From NCBI GenBank assembly GCA_903835685.1, contig CAILNX010000060.1, positions 1-64,000 of the forward strand: a DNA stretch of 64,000 nt, in the 5' to 3' direction. The DNA is from an uncultured delta proteobacterium. Its GTDB lineage: Bacteria; Desulfobacterota; Desulfovibrionia; Desulfovibrionales; Desulfovibrionaceae. Under the pieces are notes generated by a model, which ran no database searches, was not told where the DNA came from, and worked only from the letters and a program-made list of their open reading frames with translations. This document shows positions 23,563 through 32,204 of the stretch, piece after piece; positions within the stretch are counted from its first letter, which is position 1, and each line of letters begins with the position of its first letter. The position numbers and the translations under genes were made by a program.

Positions 23563-24471
23563 TCAGGCCCCTGCGCCCAGAAAGCGCGCGATCTTTATCA
23601 TATCCATGGCGAAGGCCGAGGACGGGTCCGTCAGCATGACCGGCTTCATGCGGGCTGCGGCGCTGGTCACAGCAGCGTCCTCGCGGATGCTCAAGATCTC
23701 ACCCTTATGGAGATTCAGGAACTGTCCCATGAGATTCTTGATGACCTTGCCGGAATTTAAGTCCGCGCCCGCCTTCACCCGGTTCACCAGGATCAGAGGG
23801 TCGAGACGGGCGAGGGATTTCTCCGCCTGCCGGGTGATCCGCGGATCAATCAACCGGGCCTGGACGTAGAAGTCCTCCATGGTCTTGAGATCGGGGTTCT
23901 CCTCGAAGTTCTTGGATTTCTCCAGCAGAGCCAAAAGCTCGTCCGACCCGGCCTGCCTGAAAAGCAGATACAGTTGCCGGTACACCGCCGTCTTGATGAA
24001 GCTGTACAGGCTCATGAGCGAGGGGATGTCCGGCGTGGTCACGAACAGGCTCCGGTTGGCGATCAGGGCGAAATCGACCACGTTGTAGGAAACGCCCGCA
24101 GCCAGGTCCAGCAGGAGATAGTCGCAGTCAAGTCTGCCCAGGTGGCGGAGGAGCTTCACCTTTCTCTGGTAGGGCAGGCTGGCGATGCCCGGCACGTTCC
24201 CGCCGCCGATGAGCGACAGCCCGGGCACGCTGGTTTCGCACACGACCTCGGCCAGGGAGGGAACCCGGTTCAGGAGGAAATCGTCAAGAGTGTGCGGCAC
24301 GCTCTTGATGCCGAAGATGACGTGCAGGTTGGCCGAGCCCAGGTCCAGATCCATGGCCACGACGCGGGCTCCGGCCCGGGTCAGGGCCACGGCCAGATTG
24401 GCCGAGATGGTGCTTTTGCCCACCCCACCCTTGGGGCCGATGACGCCCACGACTTTGGGGGATGATTTCAT
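23563..24471 (-). CDS. MinD/ParA-type ATPase at the end of the coiled-coil operon
   Basis: A 302-residue deviant-Walker ATPase: GPKGGVGKSTISANLAVAL near the N-terminus, VVAMDLDLGSANL (Walker A'), DYLLLDLAAG and a later LILVNRVK. It is closest in pattern to MinD/FlhG, with an acidic helical C-terminus. Such ATPases position large assemblies. Being the last gene of the run of coiled-coil, HEAT and actin-like genes, it may place or segregate the magnetosome chain. It could instead be a FlhG-like flagellar number regulator, but no flagellar genes are nearby. No clear C-terminal amphipathic membrane-targeting helix is visible. Confidence 0.82.
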   Translation of the reverse strand: MKSSPKVVGVIGPKGGVGKSTISANLAVALTRAGARVVAMDLDLGSANLHVIFGIKSVPHTLDDFLLNRVPSLAEVVCETSVPGLSLIGGGNVPGIASLPYQRKVKLLRHLGRLDCDYLLLDLAAGVSYNVVDFALIANRSLFVTTPDIPSLMSLYSFIKTAVYRQLYLLFRQAGSDELLALLEKSKNFEENPDLKTMEDFYVQARLIDPRITRQAEKSLARLDPLILVNRVKAGADLNSGKVIKNLMGQFLNLHKGEILSIREDAAVTSAAARMKPVMLTDPSSAFAMDMIKIARFLGAGA

Positions 24472-24482
24472 GGGGGAAGAGG

Positions 24483-25061
24483 TCAACTGAGTCGCAGAAA
24501 ATCTTTGAGATCGTGCTCCAGGCTGTCAGTTTCGACAGGAGCAGCCGGGGGAGCCAGGGAAAAAAGTCCTTGGATGGTGGAGAAGAGCAGTTCGGGGTCC
24601 AGGGCAGCGGACAGAAGAGTGACCCCTTCACGGTCACGCATCCAAGTCAGGCCGGGGTTGGCATCCTCGCCAAGCACCACGGCCCTGGTCGAGGCGTTCA
24701 TGTCCGAAGCGCAAAACCGGGACAGGAGGCGCAATTCCTCAGGGATGCATCCGCAGGTGTCGAAGATAAAGATGCTCGGCCGGTTCGCGGCCACCGCCTC
24801 CGCAGCCTGGCAGGCCCGGTCGAACAGCAAAACTTCCATTCCTTCGTGCTGCATCTTTCTGCTCATCACATTTCCACGAATCACGTCCGGGGAAAAGACC
24901 ACGGCTGTCTTGGGCATGCTTGAGCCTGTCTTCGTCTCCCGGACAGAAGAATCCCTTGTATCCGTCGTCGTTGCGGGTTTGGGGTTCTTCCCCTGGTCGG
25001 GATGGTCTTCAGGCGTGGCGTTCACGAAACGAAACCCGGCCTGCTCGGAGAACAGGCCCAT
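24483..25061 (-). CDS. Degenerate receiver-like (CheY-fold) protein
   Basis: A 192-residue ORF. The C-terminal ~140 residues (KTAVVFSPDVIRGNVMSRKM, then SIFIFDTCGC, TRAVVLGED and LLSAALDPELLFS) follow the alternating strands and helices of a response-regulator receiver. FDTCG is at the phospho-Asp position, but the acidic pocket at the N-terminus is missing. A start at ATG 24917 would leave just this domain. The upstream start at 25061 has a GGAGGA almost touching the ATG. It is adjacent to the ATPase and actin-like genes, so it may be a partner or targeting factor for one of them. Confidence 0.6.
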   Translation of the reverse strand: MGLFSEQAGFRFVNATPEDHPDQGKNPKPATTTDTRDSSVRETKTGSSMPKTAVVFSPDVIRGNVMSRKMQHEGMEVLLFDRACQAAEAVAANRPSIFIFDTCGCIPEELRLLSRFCASDMNASTRAVVLGEDANPGLTWMRDREGVTLLSAALDPELLFSTIQGLFSLAPPAAPVETDSLEHDLKDFLRLS

Positions 25062-25114
25062 TCCTCCGGTTGTGATGGTCTGTCGCCACCAATGCCGGTT
25101 TCACGGCCTTCAGA

Positions 25115-26314
25115 CTATCCGCTCTCGGTCATGGCCATGATCAGGGCGCCCTTGGCCGTGGCGTAGAGGGGGTCGGCAGCCAGACGCACCTCGGAGATCT
25201 CGATGGGCAGGCGATACCGGTCCAGGAGCTTGGCGACCCTGGCGTGGCAGCCTCTCATGGCCGTGCCGCCGGACAGAACCATCGGAATGGGCTTGGAGAT
25301 CTTGGGCAGCTTGTCCGAAGCGGTGAGGACCCGCTGCAGGTTCTTGAGCAGGTGGTGGATGACCTCGTCGTAATAGATGTGCAGCGCGGTATGGATGGAG
25401 TCAGCCGGATCGCGGGTGAGATCCAACTCGGCTTCCTTGATGACCTTGATCTTGGTCGTGGGTTCGGCCACCGCCAGACCGGCCATCCGGTCGATGTAGT
25501 CGCCTGCGGTCTGGATGCTGAAGGTGATGACCGGGAAGGAAAGGTAGGACAAACAGACGTTGCACATGCCGCCGCCCATGCTGATGCCGATGCCCGTGTA
25601 GTCGTCACCAGCCAGTTCAGCAAGCACGGTGGCCATGCCCTCATTGATGGAAATGGGCGTATACCCCATGTTCCGCAAAAACATCTTCAGGACCTGTTCA
25701 TGGTAGGTGACGGCTCCGGGTCCCTGGGCATCCACGGGTTCGCCGGGAATGCCGAAACAGATGGTCTCCCCGAAACGCCTGGGCTTCTGGATGAGGGTGT
25801 TCACCACGGCCTGGACCACGGTCAGGCCTTCCTTTTCCGTTGGGCTCAAGAGTCCGCCCTGGATGGGGCGATGCGTGCTCGTGTTGAACATGTTGGCGAA
25901 GCTGTCGGCGGAATAGCCGACGATATAGAACAGGTCGCCCCGCTCGAAGAACATGATGTCGTGGTTCTGGAGAATACGACGGGAAAATTTCGACACGGGG
26001 ATGGTGAAGAAGGCGTTGAGCTGATCAACCATATGCACATGGTTCAACTTGTTCTGCGCAGCCACGATATGGCTGGTGCCCACGTCCAGCCCGACCGGCC
26101 CGCTGGGACGCTCGGCCTGATCCGCCCCGTCGATCTGGGTGCCAATCAACGGCTTCTGGGACGCCGCCACAGCCTCATCAACCGTCCTGTCGGCCGCGTC
26201 GTTCCCGCCCCAGGAAGGCTGCTCGTCCACCGTCCGGCGGGCATCGTCATCAGGCGCGGTACGCTCGAACAAATCGGTCTTTATGTCTTCCGCCATCTTT
26301 GCCGTCCCCATCAT
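25115..26314 (-). CDS. Actin-like ATPase with N-terminal extension (second magnetosome actin)
   Basis: A 399-residue actin/ParM/Hsp70-fold protein distinct from MamK. Residues 1-70 are an acidic extension. The fold begins at GPVGLDVGTSHIVAA (phosphate 1), then GIGISMGGGMCNVCL (phosphate 2), and PIPMVLSGGTAMRG (adenosine motif). In published Deltaproteobacteria magnetosome clusters a second actin-like protein, Mad28, accompanies MamK. This gene fits that description by position among coiled-coil genes, but I cannot confirm orthology here. The start overlaps the upstream stop (ATGA); ATG 26296 is an alternative. It presumably forms filaments for chain assembly or positioning. Confidence 0.78.
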   Translation of the reverse strand: MMGTAKMAEDIKTDLFERTAPDDDARRTVDEQPSWGGNDAADRTVDEAVAASQKPLIGTQIDGADQAERPSGPVGLDVGTSHIVAAQNKLNHVHMVDQLNAFFTIPVSKFSRRILQNHDIMFFERGDLFYIVGYSADSFANMFNTSTHRPIQGGLLSPTEKEGLTVVQAVVNTLIQKPRRFGETICFGIPGEPVDAQGPGAVTYHEQVLKMFLRNMGYTPISINEGMATVLAELAGDDYTGIGISMGGGMCNVCLSYLSFPVITFSIQTAGDYIDRMAGLAVAEPTTKIKVIKEAELDLTRDPADSIHTALHIYYDEVIHHLLKNLQRVLTASDKLPKISKPIPMVLSGGTAMRGCHARVAKLLDRYRLPIEISEVRLAADPLYATAKGALIMAMTESG

Positions 26315-26868
26315 TTTTTCAAGACAATTGAAAGCTCCATCCTATCCTGCGCCTCTTTGAGCAGCATGAAGGCTTTTTTCAACATGTCATCCTGCTGTTT
26401 CCCATAAGGTGCTATACGTTCTTTGTCCAGTTCAATCCGTTGGATACCGGCCTTGAGTTCCTTGAGCTTCCGGAGGATGCTTCCCCGCTCATGATTAAGG
26501 TCGGCAAGATCGTCGCGCATGGCGGTCAAAAGGGCCGAACTGGAGGCTTCCTCGTTGCGGCTGGCGCTGGCCTTGAGCCTCAAATCATTGATCGTGTCCA
26601 TCAGGACGCCCTTTTGTTTCTCGAAGGCGGAGATGGACTGCCAGCAGAGAGCGGATTCGTCCTGAAACGTTTTTACCGTAGTGTACGATGCCGCGGTCGC
26701 CGCGTCGATCCCCTCCATTTCCCTCTGAAGCGCGCTGAGCTTGTCGCGCAAGACCTCGTTCTCGGCCTGGAAAAATGAGGACATCCGCGACAATTCCCGC
26801 AGATCGTTGAGGTCGGCCTTCTGGCTGGCCCCGGAGGCGGACACGGTATTCACGGTGCGTTTGAGCAT
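26311..26868 (-). CDS. Coiled-coil protein (185 aa)
   Basis: Almost wholly alpha-helical with heptad patterning (FQAENEVLRDKLSALQREME, then DDLADLNHERGSILRKLKEL). It has no enzymatic motif, membrane segment or signal peptide. It has GAGGG before the ATG, and its stop overlaps the actin-like start. It belongs to the coiled-coil series that seems typical of magnetotactic Deltaproteobacteria and probably binds the actin-like filament or other coils. Confidence 0.7.
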   Translation of the reverse strand: MLKRTVNTVSASGASQKADLNDLRELSRMSSFFQAENEVLRDKLSALQREMEGIDAATAASYTTVKTFQDESALCWQSISAFEKQKGVLMDTINDLRLKASASRNEEASSSALLTAMRDDLADLNHERGSILRKLKELKAGIQRIELDKERIAPYGKQQDDMLKKAFMLLKEAQDRMELSIVLKK

Positions 26869-26911
26869 GCGTCCCTCGTTTTCCCCTCATGGGCAGGGGA
26901 ATGACGCCCGA

Positions 26912-27673
26912 TCACGGGCGTTGCGTGTCCTTGAGCTCCCTGGCCAGCTTGAATTTCTCATCCAACAGAACGTCCAGATCGTGCTCCAGCTCCCTGATCC
27001 GGTCCTTGTCCGCAGCCGACTGGGCATCCAGACGCTTGGCCTTTTCCTCGGCCTGCCTTTTCTGGTCCAGGGCGGCGCTCAAACGCGACTCCATAAGGTT
27101 GACTTCGGTGATGAGGCCCTTGCGGTCGCTTTCCAGTTCCGAAACCTTGCTTTGAATCCGCAGGAGCTGGTCGGCATACTGGTCGTTCTGCCGTTTCTGG
27201 TCCCGGATGCGCAGTTCCGCCTCGTTGCGTTCCTCCAGGAACTGGTCGATGACCATCTGAAGTTCGTGAACCGTCGGCATCTCCTCTTCCTTGCGGGCCA
27301 GTATCTCGCGCAGTCGATCCCTTTCGGCCTTGAGTTCCGCGATCCGCTCCTTGGACTGGTTGAGGTCCCGTTCCAGGAGGAGATTGATGTCCAGCACGTG
27401 GGCCAGCTGGGACTCCATCTGCTTGATGATGTCCAGCATGTCTTCCAGGGTTCTTTCAAAGTCGATGCTCGTGGCCCCCTCCTTGAGGGATATGGCTTCC
27501 TTGGTCCAGGCCAGCCGGTCCTCCCCGGGCAGGGGAACGCTTACGGAAGAGTCACCAGGCTCGACCTCCTCCGTCCAAGGTTCTTCGGTTTGCGGACGGC
27601 TGTCCTGGGCGGTTTGCGGTTTGCGGCCCAGGATCGACCCCAATCGTCCCATGATCGTATCAGTAGGGGGCAT
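26912..27673 (-). CDS. Coiled-coil protein (253 aa)
   Basis: A cytoplasmic helical protein. From about residue 65 it is continuous coiled coil (LEDMLDIIKQMESQLAHVLD, DINLLLERDLNQSKERIAEL, QYADQLLRIQSKVSELESDR). The first ~60 residues are Pro/Thr/Glu-rich. ATG 27673 (MPPTDTI) overlaps the upstream gene by 14 bases; ATG 27652 is possible. There are no recognised catalytic residues. The likely role is structural within the filament system. Confidence 0.68.
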   Translation of the reverse strand: MPPTDTIMGRLGSILGRKPQTAQDSRPQTEEPWTEEVEPGDSSVSVPLPGEDRLAWTKEAISLKEGATSIDFERTLEDMLDIIKQMESQLAHVLDINLLLERDLNQSKERIAELKAERDRLREILARKEEEMPTVHELQMVIDQFLEERNEAELRIRDQKRQNDQYADQLLRIQSKVSELESDRKGLITEVNLMESRLSAALDQKRQAEEKAKRLDAQSAADKDRIRELEHDLDVLLDEKFKLARELKDTQRP

Positions 27674-28304
27674 GCGTTCTCCGCAGTTCGTTCTTTTTCT
27701 TGTAGTAGGCAAGATTGACGCTGTTGCCCGTGGTCTGGAGCCGTTCGGCAAGCTGTCCGAACTCCTTGGTCAATCTGGATATCTTCTCGTCGAGATGGCT
27801 GATGCCCGTGACCCGGTCGGGAACCCTGGTCTTGATGGATTCGACGTGCTGGGCCAGGGCCTCCAGTTCGCCCTTGATGAACTCGAGTTCGCGGACGGTC
27901 TTCTCGACCTCGACCATGTTCAGCCGGAGAGTCTCCAGGCTCGCGGCCAGCATTCGCTCCTGCCCGACCTTCTCGTCCTCGAGAAAGGTCAGTTCGTCCT
28001 TGAGCGAACGCTCCAGGGCGCGCAGACGGAACAACTCCTGCTGGGCGCTGTCCGTCTTTGCGTACTGGTCCTCGGCCGCCTGCATTTTCCTGGCGACTTC
28101 GGCCTGGGTCTGCTTCCAAAGCTCGGCCAGACCACGGTGCTCCTCTTCGAGCTTGGCCACCTCGGCCACAAGAACCCGCCGTCTGGCGAGCAGATCCTGC
28201 GCCTTGAGGTCCGCGGCGGCCTGCCGTTCAGCCTGAAGGGATTCGCGGTCTTCTTCCATCATATCCATGGGCGCGGCGAGAACGCCCTGCGCTGCATGCG
28301 TCAT
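27660..28304 (-). CDS. Coiled-coil protein (214 aa)
   Basis: Heptad-patterned throughout (LEEEHRGLAELWKQTQAEVA, LRALERSLKDELTFLEDEKV), with a basic C-terminus (YYKKKNELRRTHAPY). Its ATG overlaps the TAA of the HEAT-repeat gene and its 3' end overlaps the next coiled-coil gene, so expression is tightly coupled. No membrane segment. Confidence 0.68.
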   Translation of the reverse strand: MTHAAQGVLAAPMDMMEEDRESLQAERQAAADLKAQDLLARRRVLVAEVAKLEEEHRGLAELWKQTQAEVARKMQAAEDQYAKTDSAQQELFRLRALERSLKDELTFLEDEKVGQERMLAASLETLRLNMVEVEKTVRELEFIKGELEALAQHVESIKTRVPDRVTGISHLDEKISRLTKEFGQLAERLQTTGNSVNLAYYKKKNELRRTHAPY

Positions 28305-29857
28305 TATTCATCCTTGAGGAGAAGCTTTCTGATTTCGGCCTTGGACATCTTCGGGTCGCCCGCAACCCCCATCTGCTCGCACAGGGCGAGGAGATCGGCC
28401 TTGTTCATCTCCCTGATGCTCTCCCGGGACACGCCGTGTGGGTGCGTGTCCGCCGGAGCCGGGTCGACCGGCGCGGAGTTCTCTGCTGGGGCGGCTTCGG
28501 GGGCGGCGGGCTCGGTCGCCCCTCCGTCCCAGGTGGGCGCGGACAATTCGAATTCAGCGCTGGCTTCGCTGGCTTGGGGCACCGGGGCTTCCACCACAGG
28601 CGCTTCGGGGCTGGCCGGGGTTTCGGAAACCGGGGCGGCGGCCGCGACGACAGGGGCCGGGGAAACGTCGGTCTGTCCGGCACCTCTGTCCTGCCACCAG
28701 GAGGTCAGGGCGTTGACCGCCAGGTCCAGTTCGGTGCCTGAGGCGTTCAGGTCAAAAGCGAGGCTTTCGCCCGTGATGTTTCTTACGGCTTCCAGGGCTC
28801 TTTCGCGCAGTTCGAGCTGCTTGTCGCCCAGGACCTTCATCAGGGGGATCACGGAGTTCGGGTCGCGCAGATTGGCCAGGGCGGCGATGGCCCCCTTGCG
28901 CACATTGGCGTCCTCGTCCCTGAGGCACTGCATCAGGGAAGGCGCTGTGTCGGGATAGTCCTTCCAGCCCAGGAAGGAGACGGCGGTCCGCCGCACTTCC
29001 GGGTGCTCGTCCCGCAGGGCGGTGATCAGGATGTGGCTGGCCTCGTCGTCGGTGGCCAGCTTGTAGATGCCCCGCAGGCAGCCCATGCGCACCCGGTGGC
29101 TGGGGTGCGAGGCCAGTTCCGTGAACAGGCCCAGGGCCGCGCGGTCGCCGAGGCTGGTCAGGGCGTTTATAGCCTCGGAGGTCAGTTCCGCGTCCCTGGT
29201 CCGGGATGCGGCCATCAGGACGGGCACGGCGGCCGGATTGCCCATCTTTCCCAGTTCCGAGGCGGCGAGGATTCTCACTTCCGGATTCTTGTCCAGCAGA
29301 TCCTCGGCCACCTTTTTGAAGATCGCCTGGGCCGAGGCGTCCTGGAAGGACCCCTTGCGCACGGCCTGGGTGATGGCCGCCTTCATGTCCTGAGGGGCCT
29401 GCTTGGGCCGGGAGGATGCGGCGGCCGGAGCGGCCTCGGCCTTCTCCTCGACGGGCTTGGCCTCTTCCCGGGGCCGTGAGTTGATCTGCGTGATCTGCTC
29501 CTTGAGCTGCTTGATCTCGGCGTCGTATTCGCGGATGTCCGCAATGAGCTTCTGGATGGATTCCTTCTGCAGGGGGTTCTCGGCGTCCTGGCTGACAGCC
29601 CCCTCGCGGCCGATTTCATAATAATTCTGCCTTATTTTCTCTTCGTAGCTCTGGATCTTCTCCTCCAGCTTCTTCGTCTCGCTCTTGGAGATTCGCCCGA
29701 AGACCTTGAGTGGGGCGTCACCCAGCTTTTTGGCCAGGGTGACGGCGTCCCCGAAGGTCGACGAGGCCCCTTCGCACACGACCACCAGGGCCCTGCCGCC
29801 AGCGTTCAGGGCGGCGGCGACACCGCCCAGGATGCCGGATCTTTTCATTTCTTCCAT
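28304..29857 (-). CDS. HEAT-repeat protein with coiled coil and C-terminal SAP-like motif
   Basis: A 517-residue protein with AAGGAGA before ATG 29857. Order: a hydrophobic/Gly patch (~8-60, GILGGVAAALNAGGRALVVV), a coiled coil (~60-125), an Ala/Pro/Glu linker, then HEAT/armadillo-like repeats (~175-365) with recurring D-x-x-V-R-x-x-A-x-x-A-L-G/A. A long Pro/Ala/Glu-rich linker (~395-470) precedes a final ~35 residues, NKADLLALCEQMGVAG then SKAEIRKLLL, which resemble a SAP/Rho-N helix-extension-helix. HEAT proteins are adaptors; this could join filaments to vesicles, with the first patch touching membrane. Confidence 0.75.
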   Translation of the reverse strand: MEEMKRSGILGGVAAALNAGGRALVVVCEGASSTFGDAVTLAKKLGDAPLKVFGRISKSETKKLEEKIQSYEEKIRQNYYEIGREGAVSQDAENPLQKESIQKLIADIREYDAEIKQLKEQITQINSRPREEAKPVEEKAEAAPAAASSRPKQAPQDMKAAITQAVRKGSFQDASAQAIFKKVAEDLLDKNPEVRILAASELGKMGNPAAVPVLMAASRTRDAELTSEAINALTSLGDRAALGLFTELASHPSHRVRMGCLRGIYKLATDDEASHILITALRDEHPEVRRTAVSFLGWKDYPDTAPSLMQCLRDEDANVRKGAIAALANLRDPNSVIPLMKVLGDKQLELRERALEAVRNITGESLAFDLNASGTELDLAVNALTSWWQDRGAGQTDVSPAPVVAAAAPVSETPASPEAPVVEAPVPQASEASAEFELSAPTWDGGATEPAAPEAAPAENSAPVDPAPADTHPHGVSRESIREMNKADLLALCEQMGVAGDPKMSKAEIRKLLLKDE

Positions 29858-29914
29858 GAGTGTTCTCCTTTTGATTGAATGGCCCCGCTCGCGGCGGGGG
29901 GCGACCCCGTGGGT

Positions 29915-31111
29915 CTATCCTGTTCTGGAAATTTGTTTTGCCAGGCCATCGAATTCCGTCACAACCGGCAGGACGTCCTCGCAGGCAGAGCGTAACCGGG
30001 TGTTGAAGCGGCTAACGTCCTTGACCAGACCCTGCCCCACCCGGACCATGGCCGACACGAACCCGGACTCCTCGTCCAGGGCCACCGTTTCGGCACGCAA
30101 TCTGGCCGTTGCCGCCTCCACGTCCTCTCCGTCCGAAAGAGTGGCCTTGGCGGCATCCAGGAAGGAACGGGTTTCCGCAGCCCGGTCCAGGCCGGATTGC
30201 AACCCTTGGAGGGTCTCGTCCAGCTCGCTTTTCGTCCGCCGCAATGCCTCCATATCCTGTAACGCCTCCTTGAGCTGGCCGGTTGCGACGGATTTTGCCG
30301 CATTCAACCGGTCCACCTCCTCGGTCAGACTCTCGACGGATTCCTCGTCGAGCTTGCCCCCAAGCATGCTCCCGACCTGTTTGGCCAGGACCTTCTTGCG
30401 TTCCAGAAGTCCGCCGCGCTGCTGGCGGAGCTGCTCCAATTCTGTGTTGAGCCTCTCCGTGTTGGCGGTGATCATCTCAATGTCGGACTGGACGTCGCTG
30501 ATATAGGCCTTGAGCGTCTCTCCCATGTCTCCCTGGATGGACTCCATCACCTCGGGGTCGATGTCCGTGGGCACAAGGCCGCCGATGATGTCTCGGGTGG
30601 ACATGACCACCTGGATTTCGGCCTCCAGGCTGTCGAGATTGGCCCGGAGGGCTTCGGTTTCGGCCAGGGCCGACCTGCTCCTGGCAAGCTGCCGTTCCAA
30701 CTGCGCCTCGCGCTCGGCGCACTTGGCCTCAAGAAGCTTGATCTCGCGTTCCAGATGGGGAATCTCCGCCTCCATCCTGGGCAAGGAGCGGATTTTGTCG
30801 GCCAGGCTTTTTTCCAGCTCTTCCAGGTCCTCCCACCCGGAGATGGCGTTGCGCTCATCAGTAAGCAGCCCCGTCTGCCGTCTCAGGGCCGCGACTTCAG
30901 GCTCAAGCTCCGCGACCTTCTTGCGCGATTCCGCCGCGTGAGAATCCACCACTTCGAGCTGATCCCTGATGAAATCGATATCCCGCATCAGGGTCCATAT
31001 TTCCGGCGAGAGCAGGGCCTTTTTCTGGCGCGCCTTCATGTCCGATTCCACGGAATCGAGCACCCGCTGGAACCGTTCTTCACGAAGAGTTCTGCACGTG
31101 TCGGCTGTCAT
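29915..31111 (-). CDS. Long coiled-coil protein (398 aa)
   Basis: ATG 31111 is preferred over codons further upstream, which encode a Pro/Gly-rich non-helical stretch. From residue ~40 to the end it is charged and heptad-patterned (LEELEKSLADKIRSLPRMEA, KIRSLPRMEAEIPHLEREIK), with a loop around 190-215 (GGLVPTDIDPEVMESIQGDM). It resembles SMC/tropomyosin-like rods but has no ATPase head, and no signal peptide. It is probably a structural partner of the actin-like proteins. Confidence 0.7.
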   Translation of the reverse strand: MTADTCRTLREERFQRVLDSVESDMKARQKKALLSPEIWTLMRDIDFIRDQLEVVDSHAAESRKKVAELEPEVAALRRQTGLLTDERNAISGWEDLEELEKSLADKIRSLPRMEAEIPHLEREIKLLEAKCAEREAQLERQLARSRSALAETEALRANLDSLEAEIQVVMSTRDIIGGLVPTDIDPEVMESIQGDMGETLKAYISDVQSDIEMITANTERLNTELEQLRQQRGGLLERKKVLAKQVGSMLGGKLDEESVESLTEEVDRLNAAKSVATGQLKEALQDMEALRRTKSELDETLQGLQSGLDRAAETRSFLDAAKATLSDGEDVEAATARLRAETVALDEESGFVSAMVRVGQGLVKDVSRFNTRLRSACEDVLPVVTEFDGLAKQISRTG

Positions 31112-31160
31112 ATGCGTTCCGATCCCGCCGCAAGGTCCGGGGGGGTTGCGCATCCGGAGG

Positions 31161-32204
31161 TCACAGGACCGCCCCGACCCCGGCCATGCGCTCGATCTTG
31201 TGGCTGAGCTCGCTCAATTCGATTTCCAGCCGGGCACGGATCTCAAGCTCCGCCAGAAGTTCGGCTTCCGTTCGAATCTGCCCTTCCCTGGCGTCGTCCC
31301 AGGCGGCCCGCGCCCTGTCCAGCGAGCCCCTGGCCCGGGAATACTCCCCGACCTCCAGCTCCAGCGCCGCCACGGCGGCCTTGGCCTGTTCAAGGGCCTG
31401 GGAGGCGTCCTCGGCCTTTTTGCGGGCCTCCTCGACCCGGGCGCGCTCCGCCACCAGTTCCGCGACGGCCTCGGCCAGGCGGGCCTGGGTAGTCCGCAGC
31501 CCTTCCTTGGCCTGTATCCGCTCCGCCTTGAGGGCCTTGATCCTTTCGGCGGTCGCGATCCGCTCCTCCAGGCTGGAGATGGCCTCCAGGGCCTGGTCCA
31601 CGGCCGCCTTCTCGACGTCGTAAACGGCCTGGAGCTCGTCGCGGGAGTTCACGGTGTCCCGGAACTCCACGGCCAGCCTGTTCAGGTCCTCCTCAACCTT
31701 GTCCCGGTCCAGGGAGACGTTCTTGAGCCGATCCGAAATTTCGTTCACCAAGCCGAGCTTGGTTGCCTCCAGTTCGGCGTGGCGCGCCGCACCGGCGTTG
31801 CATTCCTGGGTGAGCGCGGCGAGTTGCTCGGCCAGGTTGGCGATCTCCTTCCCCAGCTCGGCCAGCCGGTCGGTCAGGGATTTCTTCCTGGCGCTCAACT
31901 TGGTCAGGGCTTCCTGAAGCGACCAATAGTTCGGCGCATGCTGGTGCAGACGGGAGTCCAACTCCTCTCGGCGTCTCTTGAGTTGGAAAATTTCGTTCTG
32001 GAGGGTGTGCGCCTCCCGTTTGGCCAGGGCCCTTTCCCGATGCAGGGACCGCAGCCGCTCGCTCAAGGCCACGAGGTCGGACCGCTTGGCCTCCAGCATG
32101 TTCTCCAGGCCGGAGTACTCCTCCCTGAGGGCGGCAAGCCTCAGCCCTGGATCGAAATCCTTGGCCCCGCCGACCAGGGTTTCCACGCTCAGAACATCGA
32201 TCAC
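31161..32204 (-). CDS. Long coiled-coil protein (347 aa), GTG start
   Basis: GTG 32204 overlaps the TGA of the upstream gene (GTGA), the coupling expected in this operon. The ORF extends 11 codons further upstream but those overlap the previous gene. Nearly the whole protein is coiled coil (LENMLEAKRSDLVALSERLR, LAELGKEIANLAEQLAALTQ, LEQAKAAVAALELEVGEYSR). No domains apart from the short N-terminal VIDVLSVETLVGGAKD. Confidence 0.7.
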   Translation of the reverse strand: MIDVLSVETLVGGAKDFDPGLRLAALREEYSGLENMLEAKRSDLVALSERLRSLHRERALAKREAHTLQNEIFQLKRRREELDSRLHQHAPNYWSLQEALTKLSARKKSLTDRLAELGKEIANLAEQLAALTQECNAGAARHAELEATKLGLVNEISDRLKNVSLDRDKVEEDLNRLAVEFRDTVNSRDELQAVYDVEKAAVDQALEAISSLEERIATAERIKALKAERIQAKEGLRTTQARLAEAVAELVAERARVEEARKKAEDASQALEQAKAAVAALELEVGEYSRARGSLDRARAAWDDAREGQIRTEAELLAELEIRARLEIELSELSHKIERMAGVGAVL